Part shown: positions 18,608 through 27,005 of the stretch, in pieces
How positions within the stretch are numbered: position 1 is the first letter of the stretch
Layout of the letters: every line of letters begins with the position of its first letter
Assembly (NCBI RefSeq): GCF_005116655.2
Contig: NZ_CP050698.1
Coordinates: 62,001-126,000, forward strand
DNA from: Desulfosediminicola flagellatus
GTDB taxonomy: Bacteria > Desulfobacterota > Desulfobulbia > Desulfobulbales > Desulfocapsaceae
DNA: 64,000 nucleotides
Direction: 5' to 3'
Program-made: the position numbers and the translations under genes
The notes under the pieces: model-generated
What the model was told of the DNA's origin: nothing
Seen by the model: the letters and a program-made list of their open reading frames with translations, nothing else
The model's database searches: none

Positions 18608-19540
18608 TCATTTATGGGTGTTCAGGTAGGCTTCGGCAGAAAGTACTGAAACGGCCCCTTCTCCTGCTGCATTAACAATCTGCCGGACATTCTTACTGAT
18701 AATGTCTCCGGCAGCCATGACACCTTGCACAGAAGTACGGCATTCGTTATCAACAGGAATAAAACCCCACTGATCAGCTTTGAGCAGTTCAAGCGGGATG
18801 CAACTGTTGTTTGGTGTAATACCGATGAGAATAAAAACACCTTCAACAGCGAGGGTGGAGGTATTGCCATCATTATCAATAAGTTTTAACTCTTTTACAG
18901 CGTTATCGCCTTCAATCGAGACTACTCGAGAATTCCATATAAACTCGATTTTTTCGTTAGCGTAAGCCATTTCCTGAATAATTTTAGTAGCCCTAAGCTC
19001 ATCACGGCGATGAATGATACTCACTTTGCTGGCAAATCGTGTAAGGTAGTCGGCTTCCTCAACAGCGGTATCGCCACCACCAATTACAGCAACATGAACG
19101 TTACGATAGAATGGTGCATCGCATGTTCCGCAGTAGGAGACGCCTTTACCTCTGAGCTCGTCTTCTCCTGGAACGTTGAGTGTGTTTGGGCGGGCACCGG
19201 TACAGATGATCAGAGTGTCGAATTTTATGATGGTACCGTTGTCGAGCTTGAGGGACTTGTTGTTCTCGTCTTCAAGCTCAAGAGTCTCAACGTCACCATA
19301 CTGGATGTTGACATCAAAACGTTTGGCATGTTCGGTCATCTTCTCTGCAAGATCAAAACCGGATAGTCCTTCGGGGAATCCCGGGTAGTTATCCACCCAG
19401 TCAGTATTTAATACCTGTCCGCCTGGAGCACCTTTTTCAAGCAGAACATGGTCGATCCGGGCTCTTGCAGCGTATAATCCCGCTGAAAGGCCGGCAGGCC
19501 CGCCCCCGAGAATAACGAGTTCATAGTGGTCTTTTAACAT
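18608..19540 (-). CDS. trxB: Thioredoxin reductase
   Basis: TrxB passes electrons from NADPH through FAD and a dithiol to thioredoxin. The 310-residue flavoprotein has the FAD motif GGGPAGLSAG near residue 12, the redox site SYCGTCDAPF near residue 133 (CGTC where CATC is common), the NADPH motif GGGDTAVEEA with HRRDELRA, and the C-terminal GVMAAGDII. The two missing positions from canonical CATC do not affect the cysteines. It follows trxA on the same strand with a hairpin between. Confidence 0.95.
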   Translation of the reverse strand: MLKDHYELVILGGGPAGLSAGLYAARARIDHVLLEKGAPGGQVLNTDWVDNYPGFPEGLSGFDLAEKMTEHAKRFDVNIQYGDVETLELEDENNKSLKLDNGTIIKFDTLIICTGARPNTLNVPGEDELRGKGVSYCGTCDAPFYRNVHVAVIGGGDTAVEEADYLTRFASKVSIIHRRDELRATKIIQEMAYANEKIEFIWNSRVVSIEGDNAVKELKLIDNDGNTSTLAVEGVFILIGITPNNSCIPLELLKADQWGFIPVDNECRTSVQGVMAAGDIISKNVRQIVNAAGEGAVSVLSAEAYLNTHK

Positions 19541-19566
19541 ATCAATAGTGTATGAGTTAAAATAAG

Positions 19567-19620
19567 AATACGCTGTCTCCTGCCGAATGTGTTAAACGGT
19601 AAATCAGGAAACAGCGTATT
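19567..19620 (-). other. Intercistronic hairpin between trxA and trxB
   Basis: AATACGCTGT and ACAGCGTATT pair perfectly at the ends of a 54-nt segment, and TCCTG/CAGGA can extend the stem inside. On the minus strand it follows the trxA stop and precedes trxB without a strong T tract. It could make trxA mRNA more stable or more abundant than trxB-bamD, which is inferred. Confidence 0.55.
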
Positions 19621-19632
19621 GTAAATGTAGCA

Positions 19633-19959
19633 CTAGATTGCTTTATTGATCAGATCAATAAGCTGAGCTTTTCCAACTGCACCGGTGATCTGGTCGACAA
19701 CTTCGCCGCTTTTAAAAAGGATCAGGGTCGGTATCGCGCGAATTCCGAACTTACCGGGAGTAACTGGATTGTCATCTACATTCATTTTGGCAATAGTGAC
19801 CTTGCCGGTATACTCTTCTGCAAGATCTTCAATAACTGGTCCGATAGCCTTACAGGGACCGCACCATGGAGCCCAGAAGTCGACCAGTGTAGGCTGGTCT
19901 GAACTGATAAGAGTATCAAACTCCGCATCATTTACTTGTTGGACTTTGTCGTTTGCCAT
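19633..19959 (-). CDS. trxA: Thioredoxin
   Basis: A classical 108-residue thioredoxin with the active site WAPWCGPCKAI and the cis-proline segment GIRAIPTLILF. The strong ribosome site GAAAGGAG before the ATG suggests high translation. Its reductase is the next gene, giving a complete NADPH-thioredoxin system in one unit. Targets in a sulfate reducer would include oxidised protein thiols and ribonucleotide reductase, by general knowledge. Confidence 0.97.
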   Translation of the reverse strand: MANDKVQQVNDAEFDTLISSDQPTLVDFWAPWCGPCKAIGPVIEDLAEEYTGKVTIAKMNVDDNPVTPGKFGIRAIPTLILFKSGEVVDQITGAVGKAQLIDLINKAI

Positions 19960-20167
19960 TATTTTGCTCCTTTCTAAAATGGTGTTAGTTAGAAGGTAGT
20001 GAAGTTTATGCTATTGAATTACCTAAAACGATAATTTCCCTGCACAGTTTACCTGTTGGTCCAATAGCTGACAAGCAAAATATTTACCGGTCAGATGGAC
20101 ATTCTTAGTCTGGCGATTCGACTATCTATACTGTGCATGATTATTAAAAAATCAAGTGTAAGGGTGT

Positions 20168-20197
20168 TTGACAAGGAAAACATCTCCATGCTATATT
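20168..20197 (+). promoter_or_regulatory. Sigma-70-type promoter for hemL
   Basis: TTGACA at 20168-20173 and TATATT at 20192-20197 with an 18-bp spacer form the best promoter-like match I saw in the window. It would give a leader of about 125 nt before hemL. A long in-frame extension of hemL overlaps this promoter and is not expected to be coding. Confidence 0.6.
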
Positions 20198-20329
20198 CCG
20201 CCGTCACGGCTTTACATAGATTCAGTGTATGGCTGTTCTGTGTCGATTGGCACCTCCGATACAGCAATAATATACGATTTACCTGATCAGGATACTCCTG
20301 ATGAAAATATCACAGATGAGGAAAAACAT

Positions 20330-21616
20330 ATGAATACAGCAACCTCAGAGCGTCTTTTTGACGAGGCAAAAAAATATATTCCGGGCGGTGTAAATAGTCC
20401 GGTGCGTGCTTGCCGATCGGTAGGATGTAACCCGATTTTTATAGAGAAGGCTAAGGGCGCGCATGTCTATGATGTGGATGGTAATGAATATTTAGATTTT
20501 GTCTGTTCATGGGGGCCGATGATTCTCGGTCATGCAAATCCTCTTATTCTTAAGGCAATTAATGAAACAGCAGTGCTTGGAACTAGCTTCGGTGCATCTA
20601 CACCTCTGGAAATAGATCTGGCCTCAATGGTTGTTGAGGCTGTTCCTACTATAGAAAAGGTGAGGTTCGTCAATTCAGGGACCGAAGCGACTATGAGCGC
20701 TATCAGGCTTGCACGTGGTTATACCGGTAAAAATATTGTGGTGAAGTTTGACGGTTGTTACCATGGTCATGCTGATTCATTTCTGGTTAAAGCGGGATCT
20801 GGTTTAATTACTCTTGGTATCCCGGGTAGTCCCGGTGTGCCGGAAGACATCGTAAAAAATACAATTTCCATTCCTTACAATAACCAGGACACTCTCGAGA
20901 AGACTTTACGCGACGAATCTTTGGATATTGCTTGTGTCATCATTGAGCCTGTTGCAGGTAACATGGGATGTGTCCCACCAGAGAAAGGCTTTCTTGAGAA
21001 ACTCAGAGCTCTCACAGCAGAACTTGGTATAGTACTGATCTTTGATGAAGTTATTACCGGATTCCGATTAGCTTATGGTGGTGCTCAGGAGTATTTCGGT
21101 GTAAACCCTGATCTTACATGTCTTGGTAAAATTATAGGCGGAGGTTTGCCTGTTGGTGCTTATGGCGGTAAGGCCGAGATCATGGATTGTGTTGCTCCGG
21201 ATGGACCAGTCTATCAGGCTGGTACGCTGTCTGGTAATCCACTGGCCATGGCTGCTGGAATTGCCACATTGAAGCAGTTGCAGCAGAAAGATTTTTATAG
21301 CCAGCTCAATGATAAGGCCGAAACGTATGCCGGTCTTTTGACCGAGGTGTCTGAGCGAACCGGTGTTCATGTAACCCTCAACAGGGTCGGTTCATTGATG
21401 ACAGGTTTTTTTACAGAAAGTGCGGTGACTGATTTTGATTCAGCAATGTTGGCTGATGCAGAGCGCTATGGTGTCCATTATCGCCAGATGCTCTCAAAAG
21501 GTCTAAACATTGCACCATCACAGTTTGAGGTGGCTTTTGTTTCTGCAGCTCACACTGAAAAACAGTTAAAAATGGCCGCTGAAATGACTGAATGGTCATT
21601 CAAAAAATTGGCGTAA
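20330..21616 (+). CDS. hemL: Glutamate-1-semialdehyde 2,1-aminomutase
   Basis: HemL isomerises glutamate-1-semialdehyde to 5-aminolevulinate, the committed tetrapyrrole precursor needed for heme and for the siroheme of DsrAB. The PLP-binding lysine lies in CLGKIIGGGLPVGAYGG (near residue 267), with VRFVNSGTEATMSAIRLARG upstream and FDEVITGFR before it. ATG 20330 follows GATGAGG at good spacing and gives 428 residues, the family norm; an upstream frame of 54 more codons is non-coding. It ends 94 bp before the atp genes. Confidence 0.96.
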   Translation: MNTATSERLFDEAKKYIPGGVNSPVRACRSVGCNPIFIEKAKGAHVYDVDGNEYLDFVCSWGPMILGHANPLILKAINETAVLGTSFGASTPLEIDLASMVVEAVPTIEKVRFVNSGTEATMSAIRLARGYTGKNIVVKFDGCYHGHADSFLVKAGSGLITLGIPGSPGVPEDIVKNTISIPYNNQDTLEKTLRDESLDIACVIIEPVAGNMGCVPPEKGFLEKLRALTAELGIVLIFDEVITGFRLAYGGAQEYFGVNPDLTCLGKIIGGGLPVGAYGGKAEIMDCVAPDGPVYQAGTLSGNPLAMAAGIATLKQLQQKDFYSQLNDKAETYAGLLTEVSERTGVHVTLNRVGSLMTGFFTESAVTDFDSAMLADAERYGVHYRQMLSKGLNIAPSQFEVAFVSAAHTEKQLKMAAEMTEWSFKKLA

Positions 21617-21710
21617 ATATGAAAAATGCGTTGACTTTGGTATGGAGTCATGATACCAAAACCTTTTATATTGTAACCGATTTATCCTCTATGGCTTCGG
21701 TGAGAAAAAG

Positions 21711-21980
21711 ATGTCGGGTGTAAGAAGAGAACTGGTGCAGTTGATGGCCCACTACGGTCATGTGGGATTTACTTTTGTTGCTGCCATCTTCATCGGTCTG
21801 TTCGGCGGCATTTATCTTGACCAGAATGTATTTGAGGGGCGGACCGCTCCATGGTTCACCTTCATCGGACTTGCCTTTGGTATTGCAGCCGGTTTCAAGA
21901 CGCTGCTGGAAGTCCTCTGGAAAAATAAAGGTGAAGAAAAAGAAGAAGAGCCTGAAGATAGAGGGCAAGGTGAGAACTAA
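21711..21980 (+). CDS. AtpZ/AtpI-family small membrane protein
   Basis: An 89-residue protein with two membrane segments (about residues 17-38 and 48-68) and a charged C-terminal tail rich in E and K. It resembles the AtpZ/AtpI (putative F0F1-ATPase subunit) family that precedes Fo genes in many bacteria. The family has been linked to Mg2+ entry or c-ring assembly, which is not settled. It overlaps the next gene if that gene starts at GTG 21970. It is the first gene of the Fo cluster. Confidence 0.8.
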   Translation: MSGVRRELVQLMAHYGHVGFTFVAAIFIGLFGGIYLDQNVFEGRTAPWFTFIGLAFGIAAGFKTLLEVLWKNKGEEKEEEPEDRGQGEN

Positions 21981-22392
21981 TTTTATTTCACTGCGAAAAA
22001 TGCAGGTTGTCAGCTGGATTTATCTGACACTACTCACCGTCGGTTGTTTAATTGTATCCACCTGGACTATAGCGTGGTCTGCTCTGGTAGGTGGCATAAT
22101 TTCAGTTTTGAGCTTTTGGTTATCCTACCGTGATTTAACGGGTTTTATGAGCTCGCTGGTCTCTTCGACTGATGTAACTCAGAGAGAGGCTAAGGCGCAG
22201 TTCGGAAAAAGTGGGTATCTGTTTAAGTTCTGGATTCGTATCGCAATTATAGGTGTTGTTGTGCTGTTATTGATGAAATTCAGCTCCATCAACGCCTTTG
22301 GGCTTATTTTAGGGTTGTCAACGATAGTGTTTACAGTTACATTCACTGCGGTGGATATTGTTAGGCACTATTACTTCAGTGGGAGGAGGTAA
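21970..22392 (+). CDS. atpI: ATP synthase subunit I (c-ring assembly factor)
   Basis: A membrane protein of up to 140 residues with four hydrophobic segments, matching the ATP-synt_I family that chaperones c-ring assembly. I choose GTG 21970, which has GAGGG upstream and overlaps the previous stop by 11 bases; ATG 22000 is a shorter alternative but lacks a ribosome site. The stop is 8 bp before atpB. Confidence 0.75.
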   Translation: MRTNFISLRKMQVVSWIYLTLLTVGCLIVSTWTIAWSALVGGIISVLSFWLSYRDLTGFMSSLVSSTDVTQREAKAQFGKSGYLFKFWIRIAIIGVVVLLLMKFSSINAFGLILGLSTIVFTVTFTAVDIVRHYYFSGRR

Positions 22393-22400
22393 AAGAAGTT

Positions 22401-23123
22401 ATGGAACATCCGATACTATTTATTTCGATCATCCTGGAAAAATTGGGGCTGCCAATTCCTCATGGTTTTGTTGGTCACGGTTTACTTGAGCAGTTGTGTG
22501 CACCTTACATGACATACACCTGGATGGTAATGGCTTTTCTCTTTATTGTTTCCAAACTTACGCTTGGAAACCTCGAGATGATCCCTGGGGCAGGGCAGAA
22601 CTTTTGGGAGATCGTAATCGGTGGTCTGGACGATTTCTTTGTCGAGAACATGGGTAGAGAAATGGCGGACAAATTCTTTCCGATGATTGCAACATTCGCA
22701 CTATATATTGCGGTTGCTAACATTATCGGTTTGATACCGGGTTTTATGTCTCCAACATCCAGTATCAACACTACTCTCGCGTTGACTCTCATCGTTTGGG
22801 TAACGCACCACGTCATTGGTTTTCAGGCACACGGACTTAAATATTATAAACATTTCACTGGTCCTATGCCTGTACTGATTCCGCTAATGTTACCTATCGA
22901 GCTTATCAGTAACTTTGCACGTATTCTTTCACTCTCTATTCGACTTTTCGGTAACATCATGGCGAAAGAGACTCTGCTTGGTATTCTTTTTACACTTGCA
23001 GGTATGTTCTTCGCTCCACTGCCTATCATGGTTCTTGGTGTACTGGTTTCCCTGGTACAGGCAATGGTTTTTGTCCTGCTGACAGTTATTTACTTTGCAC
23101 AGGCTAGAGAGCACGCTCACTGA
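22401..23123 (+). CDS. atpB: ATP synthase subunit a
   Basis: Subunit a forms the proton half-channels of Fo. The 240-residue protein has about six membrane segments, and the essential channel arginine lies in LSLSIRLFGNIMAKE near residue 182. The ribosome site GGAGGAGG precedes the ATG. It lies in the order atpZ-like, atpI, atpB, atpE, away from the other ATP synthase genes, which are about 23 kb downstream. Confidence 0.96.
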   Translation: MEHPILFISIILEKLGLPIPHGFVGHGLLEQLCAPYMTYTWMVMAFLFIVSKLTLGNLEMIPGAGQNFWEIVIGGLDDFFVENMGREMADKFFPMIATFALYIAVANIIGLIPGFMSPTSSINTTLALTLIVWVTHHVIGFQAHGLKYYKHFTGPMPVLIPLMLPIELISNFARILSLSIRLFGNIMAKETLLGILFTLAGMFFAPLPIMVLGVLVSLVQAMVFVLLTVIYFAQAREHAH

Positions 23124-23221
23124 TAGTTTATCTTGATCGACAGGCATATATTGCCTCGAAATATTGCAGTATTAACGAAGAAGGCCAAACGTAAATTTTA
23201 AAACAGAGTAAGGAGAACACA

Positions 23222-23485
23222 ATGGAAAATCTTCAATTGGCACTCGTATGTATTGGTGCAGCACTTTCTATCGGTCTTGCTGGTCTTGGAGCGGGTATCG
23301 GTATCGGTAACATCGGTCAGGGCGCATGTATGGGTCTTGCACGTAACCCAGAAGTACAGCCTAAGCTGATGGTTTTCATGATTCTTGGAATCGCGCTTGC
23401 TGAGTCCATCGCTATTTATGGCCTCGTTATCTCTCTGATCCTGCTCTATGCTAACCCATTTGCTAAGTTCATGGGCGTTGCTTAA
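23222..23485 (+). CDS. atpE: ATP synthase subunit c
   Basis: An 87-residue hairpin of two membrane helices forms the c-ring. The ion-carrying carboxylate is Glu61 in ALAESIAIYGLV, and the polar loop is ARNPEVQP. Sodium-type c subunits carry a glutamine on helix 1 thirteen positions before the loop arginine; here that position is Ile28, as in E. coli, so proton use is inferred. AAGGAGAAC is an excellent ribosome site, in keeping with the high copy number of subunit c. The gap after atpB is 98 bp. Confidence 0.95.
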   Translation: MENLQLALVCIGAALSIGLAGLGAGIGIGNIGQGACMGLARNPEVQPKLMVFMILGIALAESIAIYGLVISLILLYANPFAKFMGVA

Positions 23486-23517
23486 TAGAACAGTTCGATC
23501 ACATTAGAGATCGTTTT

Positions 23518-23551
23518 AAAAAGGGCCGCAGAGAAATCTGCGGCCCTTTTT
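23518..23551 (+). terminator. Terminator of the Fo cluster
   Basis: AAAAAGGGCCGCAGA and TCTGCGGCCCTTTTT pair perfectly around a short loop, 33 bp after the atpE stop. Confidence 0.93.
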
Positions 23552-23602
23552 GTGTTTATATGAAACATAATTTGGTAATGGATGTGCGAGGCTGTAAATA
23601 TT

Positions 23603-24322
23603 ATGACTGAAGACATCATTATTCACCCCATTAAGGGGCGGAAAGAAAAAGAAATACCAGCGGCTGGTATTTTTCTGGTTACCCCTGCAGAAGCCAACTA
23701 TGGGCAGGAATGCCTTCTGAATGCAGGTGGCCGCCGTCAGTTTCTGTATAATTCAGGTCTTGCCATTTCTGACGATAACGCGCTATTTATTGCCGGACCT
23801 TCAGTCGGTGCTCCGCTTGCCGTACTGACGATGGAAAAATTAATTGCTCTTGGAGCAAAGCGAATTATCCTGTTCGGCTGGTGTGGAACTATTGCCGATA
23901 ATTTGAAGGTTGGAGATATTGTAATTGGTAATGCAGCAATCAGCGGTGAAGGTACAAGCCGTTATTATCAAGCTTCTTCTCCTGCTATGCCGTCTGTATC
24001 ATTAGTGCATGATATCGAAGAATTATTATCCAGTGAATGTCTTGACTACTCAAAGGCCAACGTATGGTCTACAGATGCACCGTACAGGGAAGATAGAATA
24101 TTCATTGAAAAACTTCACCGGGATGCTGATGTTAGTTGCGTGGATATGGAATATTCAGCCTTATGTGCGGTAGCAGCTTTTCGAGGTATTGAGTTTGCTG
24201 CCCTATTTCTGGTTTCGGATGAACTGTACCGAAAGAAATGGAAGCCTGGTTTTACCAGTCGTGAATTTAGAGATAAGAGCTCACTATTAGTTAAGCTGTT
24301 GTCTGATAAAAGAGTGTTTTAG
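23603..24322 (+). CDS. Nucleoside phosphorylase family protein
   Basis: About 239 residues of the PNP_UDP_1 family, which cleave the glycosidic bond of nucleosides with phosphate. GPSVGAPLAV near residue 65, FGWCGTI near residue 93, ISGEGTSRYY (phosphate/ribose site) near residue 115, and the acidic VDMEYSALC and LVSDELY segments are present. ATG 23603 follows GCGAGG; an ATG seven codons earlier is also possible. The substrate (purine, uridine or methylthioadenosine) cannot be decided. rimO follows after 10 bp, so the two are probably co-transcribed. Confidence 0.82.
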   Translation: MTEDIIIHPIKGRKEKEIPAAGIFLVTPAEANYGQECLLNAGGRRQFLYNSGLAISDDNALFIAGPSVGAPLAVLTMEKLIALGAKRIILFGWCGTIADNLKVGDIVIGNAAISGEGTSRYYQASSPAMPSVSLVHDIEELLSSECLDYSKANVWSTDAPYREDRIFIEKLHRDADVSCVDMEYSALCAVAAFRGIEFAALFLVSDELYRKKWKPGFTSREFRDKSSLLVKLLSDKRVF

Positions 24323-24332
24323 GAGAGTGTAA

Positions 24333-25661
24333 ATGCGGTCTTTTCACCTTGTTAGTCTAGGTTGTGCAAAAAACCTTGTTGATTCAGAACTTATCATCGG
24401 GAACTTGACGCAAGAGGGATGGCAGTTTCAGGAGGATCCTGAAGCAGCTGATCTGTTGATGTTAAATACCTGTGGTTTTATACAGCCTGCTGTCGAGGAA
24501 GCTATCGAGGAAATACTTGAGCTGGCCAAAATTAAAGAAAATCATCCTGAACAAAAGTTGGTGGTAGTTGGCTGTCTGGTTCAGCGCTATAAAGATAGTC
24601 TTGCTGCCGAGCTCACAGAGGTTGATCTCTTTGTAGGTACAGAAGGGTGTCATGATATGGCAAGGAGGGTTGAGTCACTCTATTCTGCTGAGGGTACTGA
24701 CAGCGTACAGATACCTGAGAGATTTATCATGGATAGTACAATGCCCAGAGTGTTAACAACTCCATTCTATAGGGCATGGTTTAAGCTCACAGAAGGGTGT
24801 GACAATCGCTGCTCATACTGCATGATTCCTTCAATACGTGGTGACCTTCGTAGCAGGCCTGTTGATGACCTGGTATTGGAAGCTCAACGCCTGGAAGCTG
24901 GAGGGTTGCGTGAACTGTCACTTATCGCTCAGGACCTGACTGCCTATGGTGACGATTTAGATGCAAATACACACCTGAGCGAACTGTTAGGCCGATTATT
25001 AGAAGAGACCGAAATTCCCTGGATACGCTTATTGTATTTATACCCGACAGGAATCGATGACAGGTTGCTTAAATTAATGGCAGCAAATTCGAGAATTGTA
25101 CCCTATCTCGACATCCCTTTTCAGCATGTGAGTACAAGAGTCCTTCATGCAATGAATCGTCGATACAGCACCGAAGATCTTTATGCTCTTATTAGAAAGA
25201 TACGTAGCTATATTCCAGAGGTTGCATTGAGAACGACATTTCTTGTCGGTTTTCCCGGTGAAGATGAGAGGGATGTCGACCAGATCATCACATTTCTGGA
25301 AGATATGCAGTTAGACCATGTTGGGGTATTTACTTATGCCAATGAGGAAGGAAGTGTTTCAGAGAAGTATGCTGATCAGGTTCCTGAAGAAATTAAGATT
25401 GCAAGAAGAGATCGTGTGCTTGAGGTTCAGTCGAGGATTTCAAGCGAGATACAGCAGAAGTATGTCGGTCGTGAAGAACTTGTTCTTGTGGAAGGGTTGA
25501 GCAAGGAAACGGATCTGTTGCTGGAGGGACGAACACAATACCAGGCACCAGATGTGGATGGTTGTGTGTATATCAACGAGGGAACTGCAAGCCCCGGAGA
25601 TATTGTGAAAGTGAGAATCAGTGAGTCTCAGGTTTATGATCTGGTTGGTGGTATTGTTTGA
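24333..25661 (+). CDS. rimO: Ribosomal protein S12 methylthiotransferase RimO
   Basis: RimO is a radical-SAM enzyme that adds a methylthio group to a conserved aspartate of ribosomal protein S12. The N-terminal UPF0004 domain begins HLVSLGCAKNLVDSE. The radical SAM cluster is GCDNRCSYC near residue 155, and a TRAM domain ends the 442-residue chain. AGGAGAG precedes the ATG. It is distinguished from MiaB by the LGCAKN start. It is followed by a terminator shared with the convergent IHF/HU gene. Confidence 0.95.
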   Translation: MRSFHLVSLGCAKNLVDSELIIGNLTQEGWQFQEDPEAADLLMLNTCGFIQPAVEEAIEEILELAKIKENHPEQKLVVVGCLVQRYKDSLAAELTEVDLFVGTEGCHDMARRVESLYSAEGTDSVQIPERFIMDSTMPRVLTTPFYRAWFKLTEGCDNRCSYCMIPSIRGDLRSRPVDDLVLEAQRLEAGGLRELSLIAQDLTAYGDDLDANTHLSELLGRLLEETEIPWIRLLYLYPTGIDDRLLKLMAANSRIVPYLDIPFQHVSTRVLHAMNRRYSTEDLYALIRKIRSYIPEVALRTTFLVGFPGEDERDVDQIITFLEDMQLDHVGVFTYANEEGSVSEKYADQVPEEIKIARRDRVLEVQSRISSEIQQKYVGREELVLVEGLSKETDLLLEGRTQYQAPDVDGCVYINEGTASPGDIVKVRISESQVYDLVGGIV

Positions 25662-25721
25662 GCACAATTATAAGCTTATCAGAAACGAAATCGCTTTGAT
25701 TTGCTGATATCACAAACTCTG

Positions 25722-25750
25722 AACCCCGTTGCAATAAACAACGGGGTTTT
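25722..25750. terminator. Bidirectional terminator between rimO and the IHF/HU gene
   Basis: AACCCCGTTG and CAACGGGGTT form a stem with T and A runs on the flanks, between convergent genes. Confidence 0.85.
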
Positions 25751-25760
25751 AGACAGACAA

Positions 25761-26042
25761 TTACTTACCTGTGTTTACTTTTTCTCGAAGATCCTTGCCT
25801 ACTTTAAAAAATGGAAGTTTTTTCGGCTTTACAAGGATTTTTTTACCGGTCTTTGGGTTTCGTCCTTCGTATGCATCATACTTTTTTATGACAAAACTTC
25901 CGAATCCCCGTATCTCAATACTTTCTCCCCGCGCAAGAGCTTCAGTCATTGTTTCGATGACTGTGTTGGTAATTGCTGCAGCCTCGCGATGAGGAATATT
26001 AATGTCCTGCGCTAATGCCTCAATGAGTTCTGATTTGTTCAT
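25761..26042 (-). CDS. IHF/HU-family DNA-binding protein (IHF beta-like)
   Basis: A 93-residue nucleoid protein with the beta-arm motif RGFGSFVIKKY, RNPKTGKK, and the C-terminal LPFFKVGKDLREKVN. The last element resembles the IHF beta subunit more than HU. It would bend DNA and shape the nucleoid. AGGAGTACAGC precedes the ATG. A 246-bp gap separates it from rluB upstream, so it likely has its own promoter there, though I could not assign one with confidence. Confidence 0.9.
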   Translation of the reverse strand: MNKSELIEALAQDINIPHREAAAITNTVIETMTEALARGESIEIRGFGSFVIKKYDAYEGRNPKTGKKILVKPKKLPFFKVGKDLREKVNTGK

Positions 26043-26288
26043 GCTGTACTCCTGTTCAGGAAGTCTGTTTATGGCCCCGCCTGTGGGGATTCATGAAACC
26101 CACTCTTCTCTACTCGTATTGATATGATTGAAAAAAAATAATTCCAATCATTCCAGTCTGTTTCATGCGGTGAAGTCGAATAACGTTTAAAAACAGTGTG
26201 TTAGCCGCAAGGGAATGTGGCTATAGGAGCTTTTTTTGCTCTAACTGTTTAGATTTAATCAGTTATTTTTGGGTTTGTAAAGAAGTTT

Positions 26289-27005
26289 CTATAAAAATAT
26301 TTTTTTTAAATCCCTGGAGTTAAGTATTTTATGCTCTCCGGTGCCCAATTTCCCAAGATACAATTTGCCATAGGCAATTCTTTTGAGGCTGATGACAGGA
26401 TTGCCTACAAAGTCGAACATTTTTTTGACCTGTCTTTTTCGACCTTCATGAATAGTGATTTTGACAAGTGTCTGACGCTGTAGGTGCTTGATCACCGAGA
26501 TAACTGCAGGGGCGGTCATCTTTCCCTCTATTTCAACACCCTTTTCAAGATCACGTAGTTTCGCCTGCCCGGGATGTCCCTGGACCAGGGCTTCATACGT
26601 TTTATTTGTTTGGAATCGTGGGTGCTGTATTTTTTGGGCCAACTCACCATCATTAGTGAGGAGTAATGCACCCTCGGTGTCCAGATCAAGTCTACCGACT
26701 GGGAAGAGTCGCTGATCAATATCACGCACAAGAGAAGTAACTACAGGTCTCCCCTGTGGGTCTGAAAGGGTGGTGACATACCCTTTGGGCTTATTCACCA
26801 ATACATAGATGAGTTCGTCTGGTGGGGACACCAGACGACCATCGCACATCACTGTATCTTTACCAGGCGTAATCTTCTCCCCCATAGAGGTGACGACTAC
26901 ACCGCTAACTGTGACTCGTCCCTGTTTGATGATTTCCTCAGCTTTTCGCCGCGAGGAAATGCCGCAATGGGCGAGATATTTTTGTAATCTTACCTGTTCT
27001 TTCAT
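26289..27005 (-). CDS. rluB: 23S rRNA pseudouridine synthase (RluB/RsuA family)
   Basis: A 238-residue enzyme with an N-terminal S4 RNA-binding domain (VRLQKYLAHCGISSRRKAEE) and the catalytic motif GRLDLDTEGALLLTNDG, whose aspartate is the nucleophile. EGRKRQVKKMF is the RluB/RluE/RsuA subgroup mark. It overlaps the end of the UbiD-like gene by 4 bp (ATGA), so translation is coupled. RluB is preferred, but RsuA and RluE cannot be excluded. Confidence 0.88.
   Translation of the reverse strand: MKEQVRLQKYLAHCGISSRRKAEEIIKQGRVTVSGVVVTSMGEKITPGKDTVMCDGRLVSPPDELIYVLVNKPKGYVTTLSDPQGRPVVTSLVRDIDQRLFPVGRLDLDTEGALLLTNDGELAQKIQHPRFQTNKTYEALVQGHPGQAKLRDLEKGVEIEGKMTAPAVISVIKHLQRQTLVKITIHEGRKRQVKKMFDFVGNPVISLKRIAYGKLYLGKLGTGEHKILNSRDLKKIFL

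Noticed and set aside
20168..20329. 54-codon N-terminal extension of hemL
   Set aside because: It runs through a good -35/-10 promoter and gives a protein longer than the family; ATG 20330 has a proper ribosome site.
23222..23485. Sodium-translocating ATP synthase
   Set aside because: Glu61 is followed by Ser, as in sodium types, but the helix-1 glutamine is replaced by isoleucine, so a proton type is more likely.
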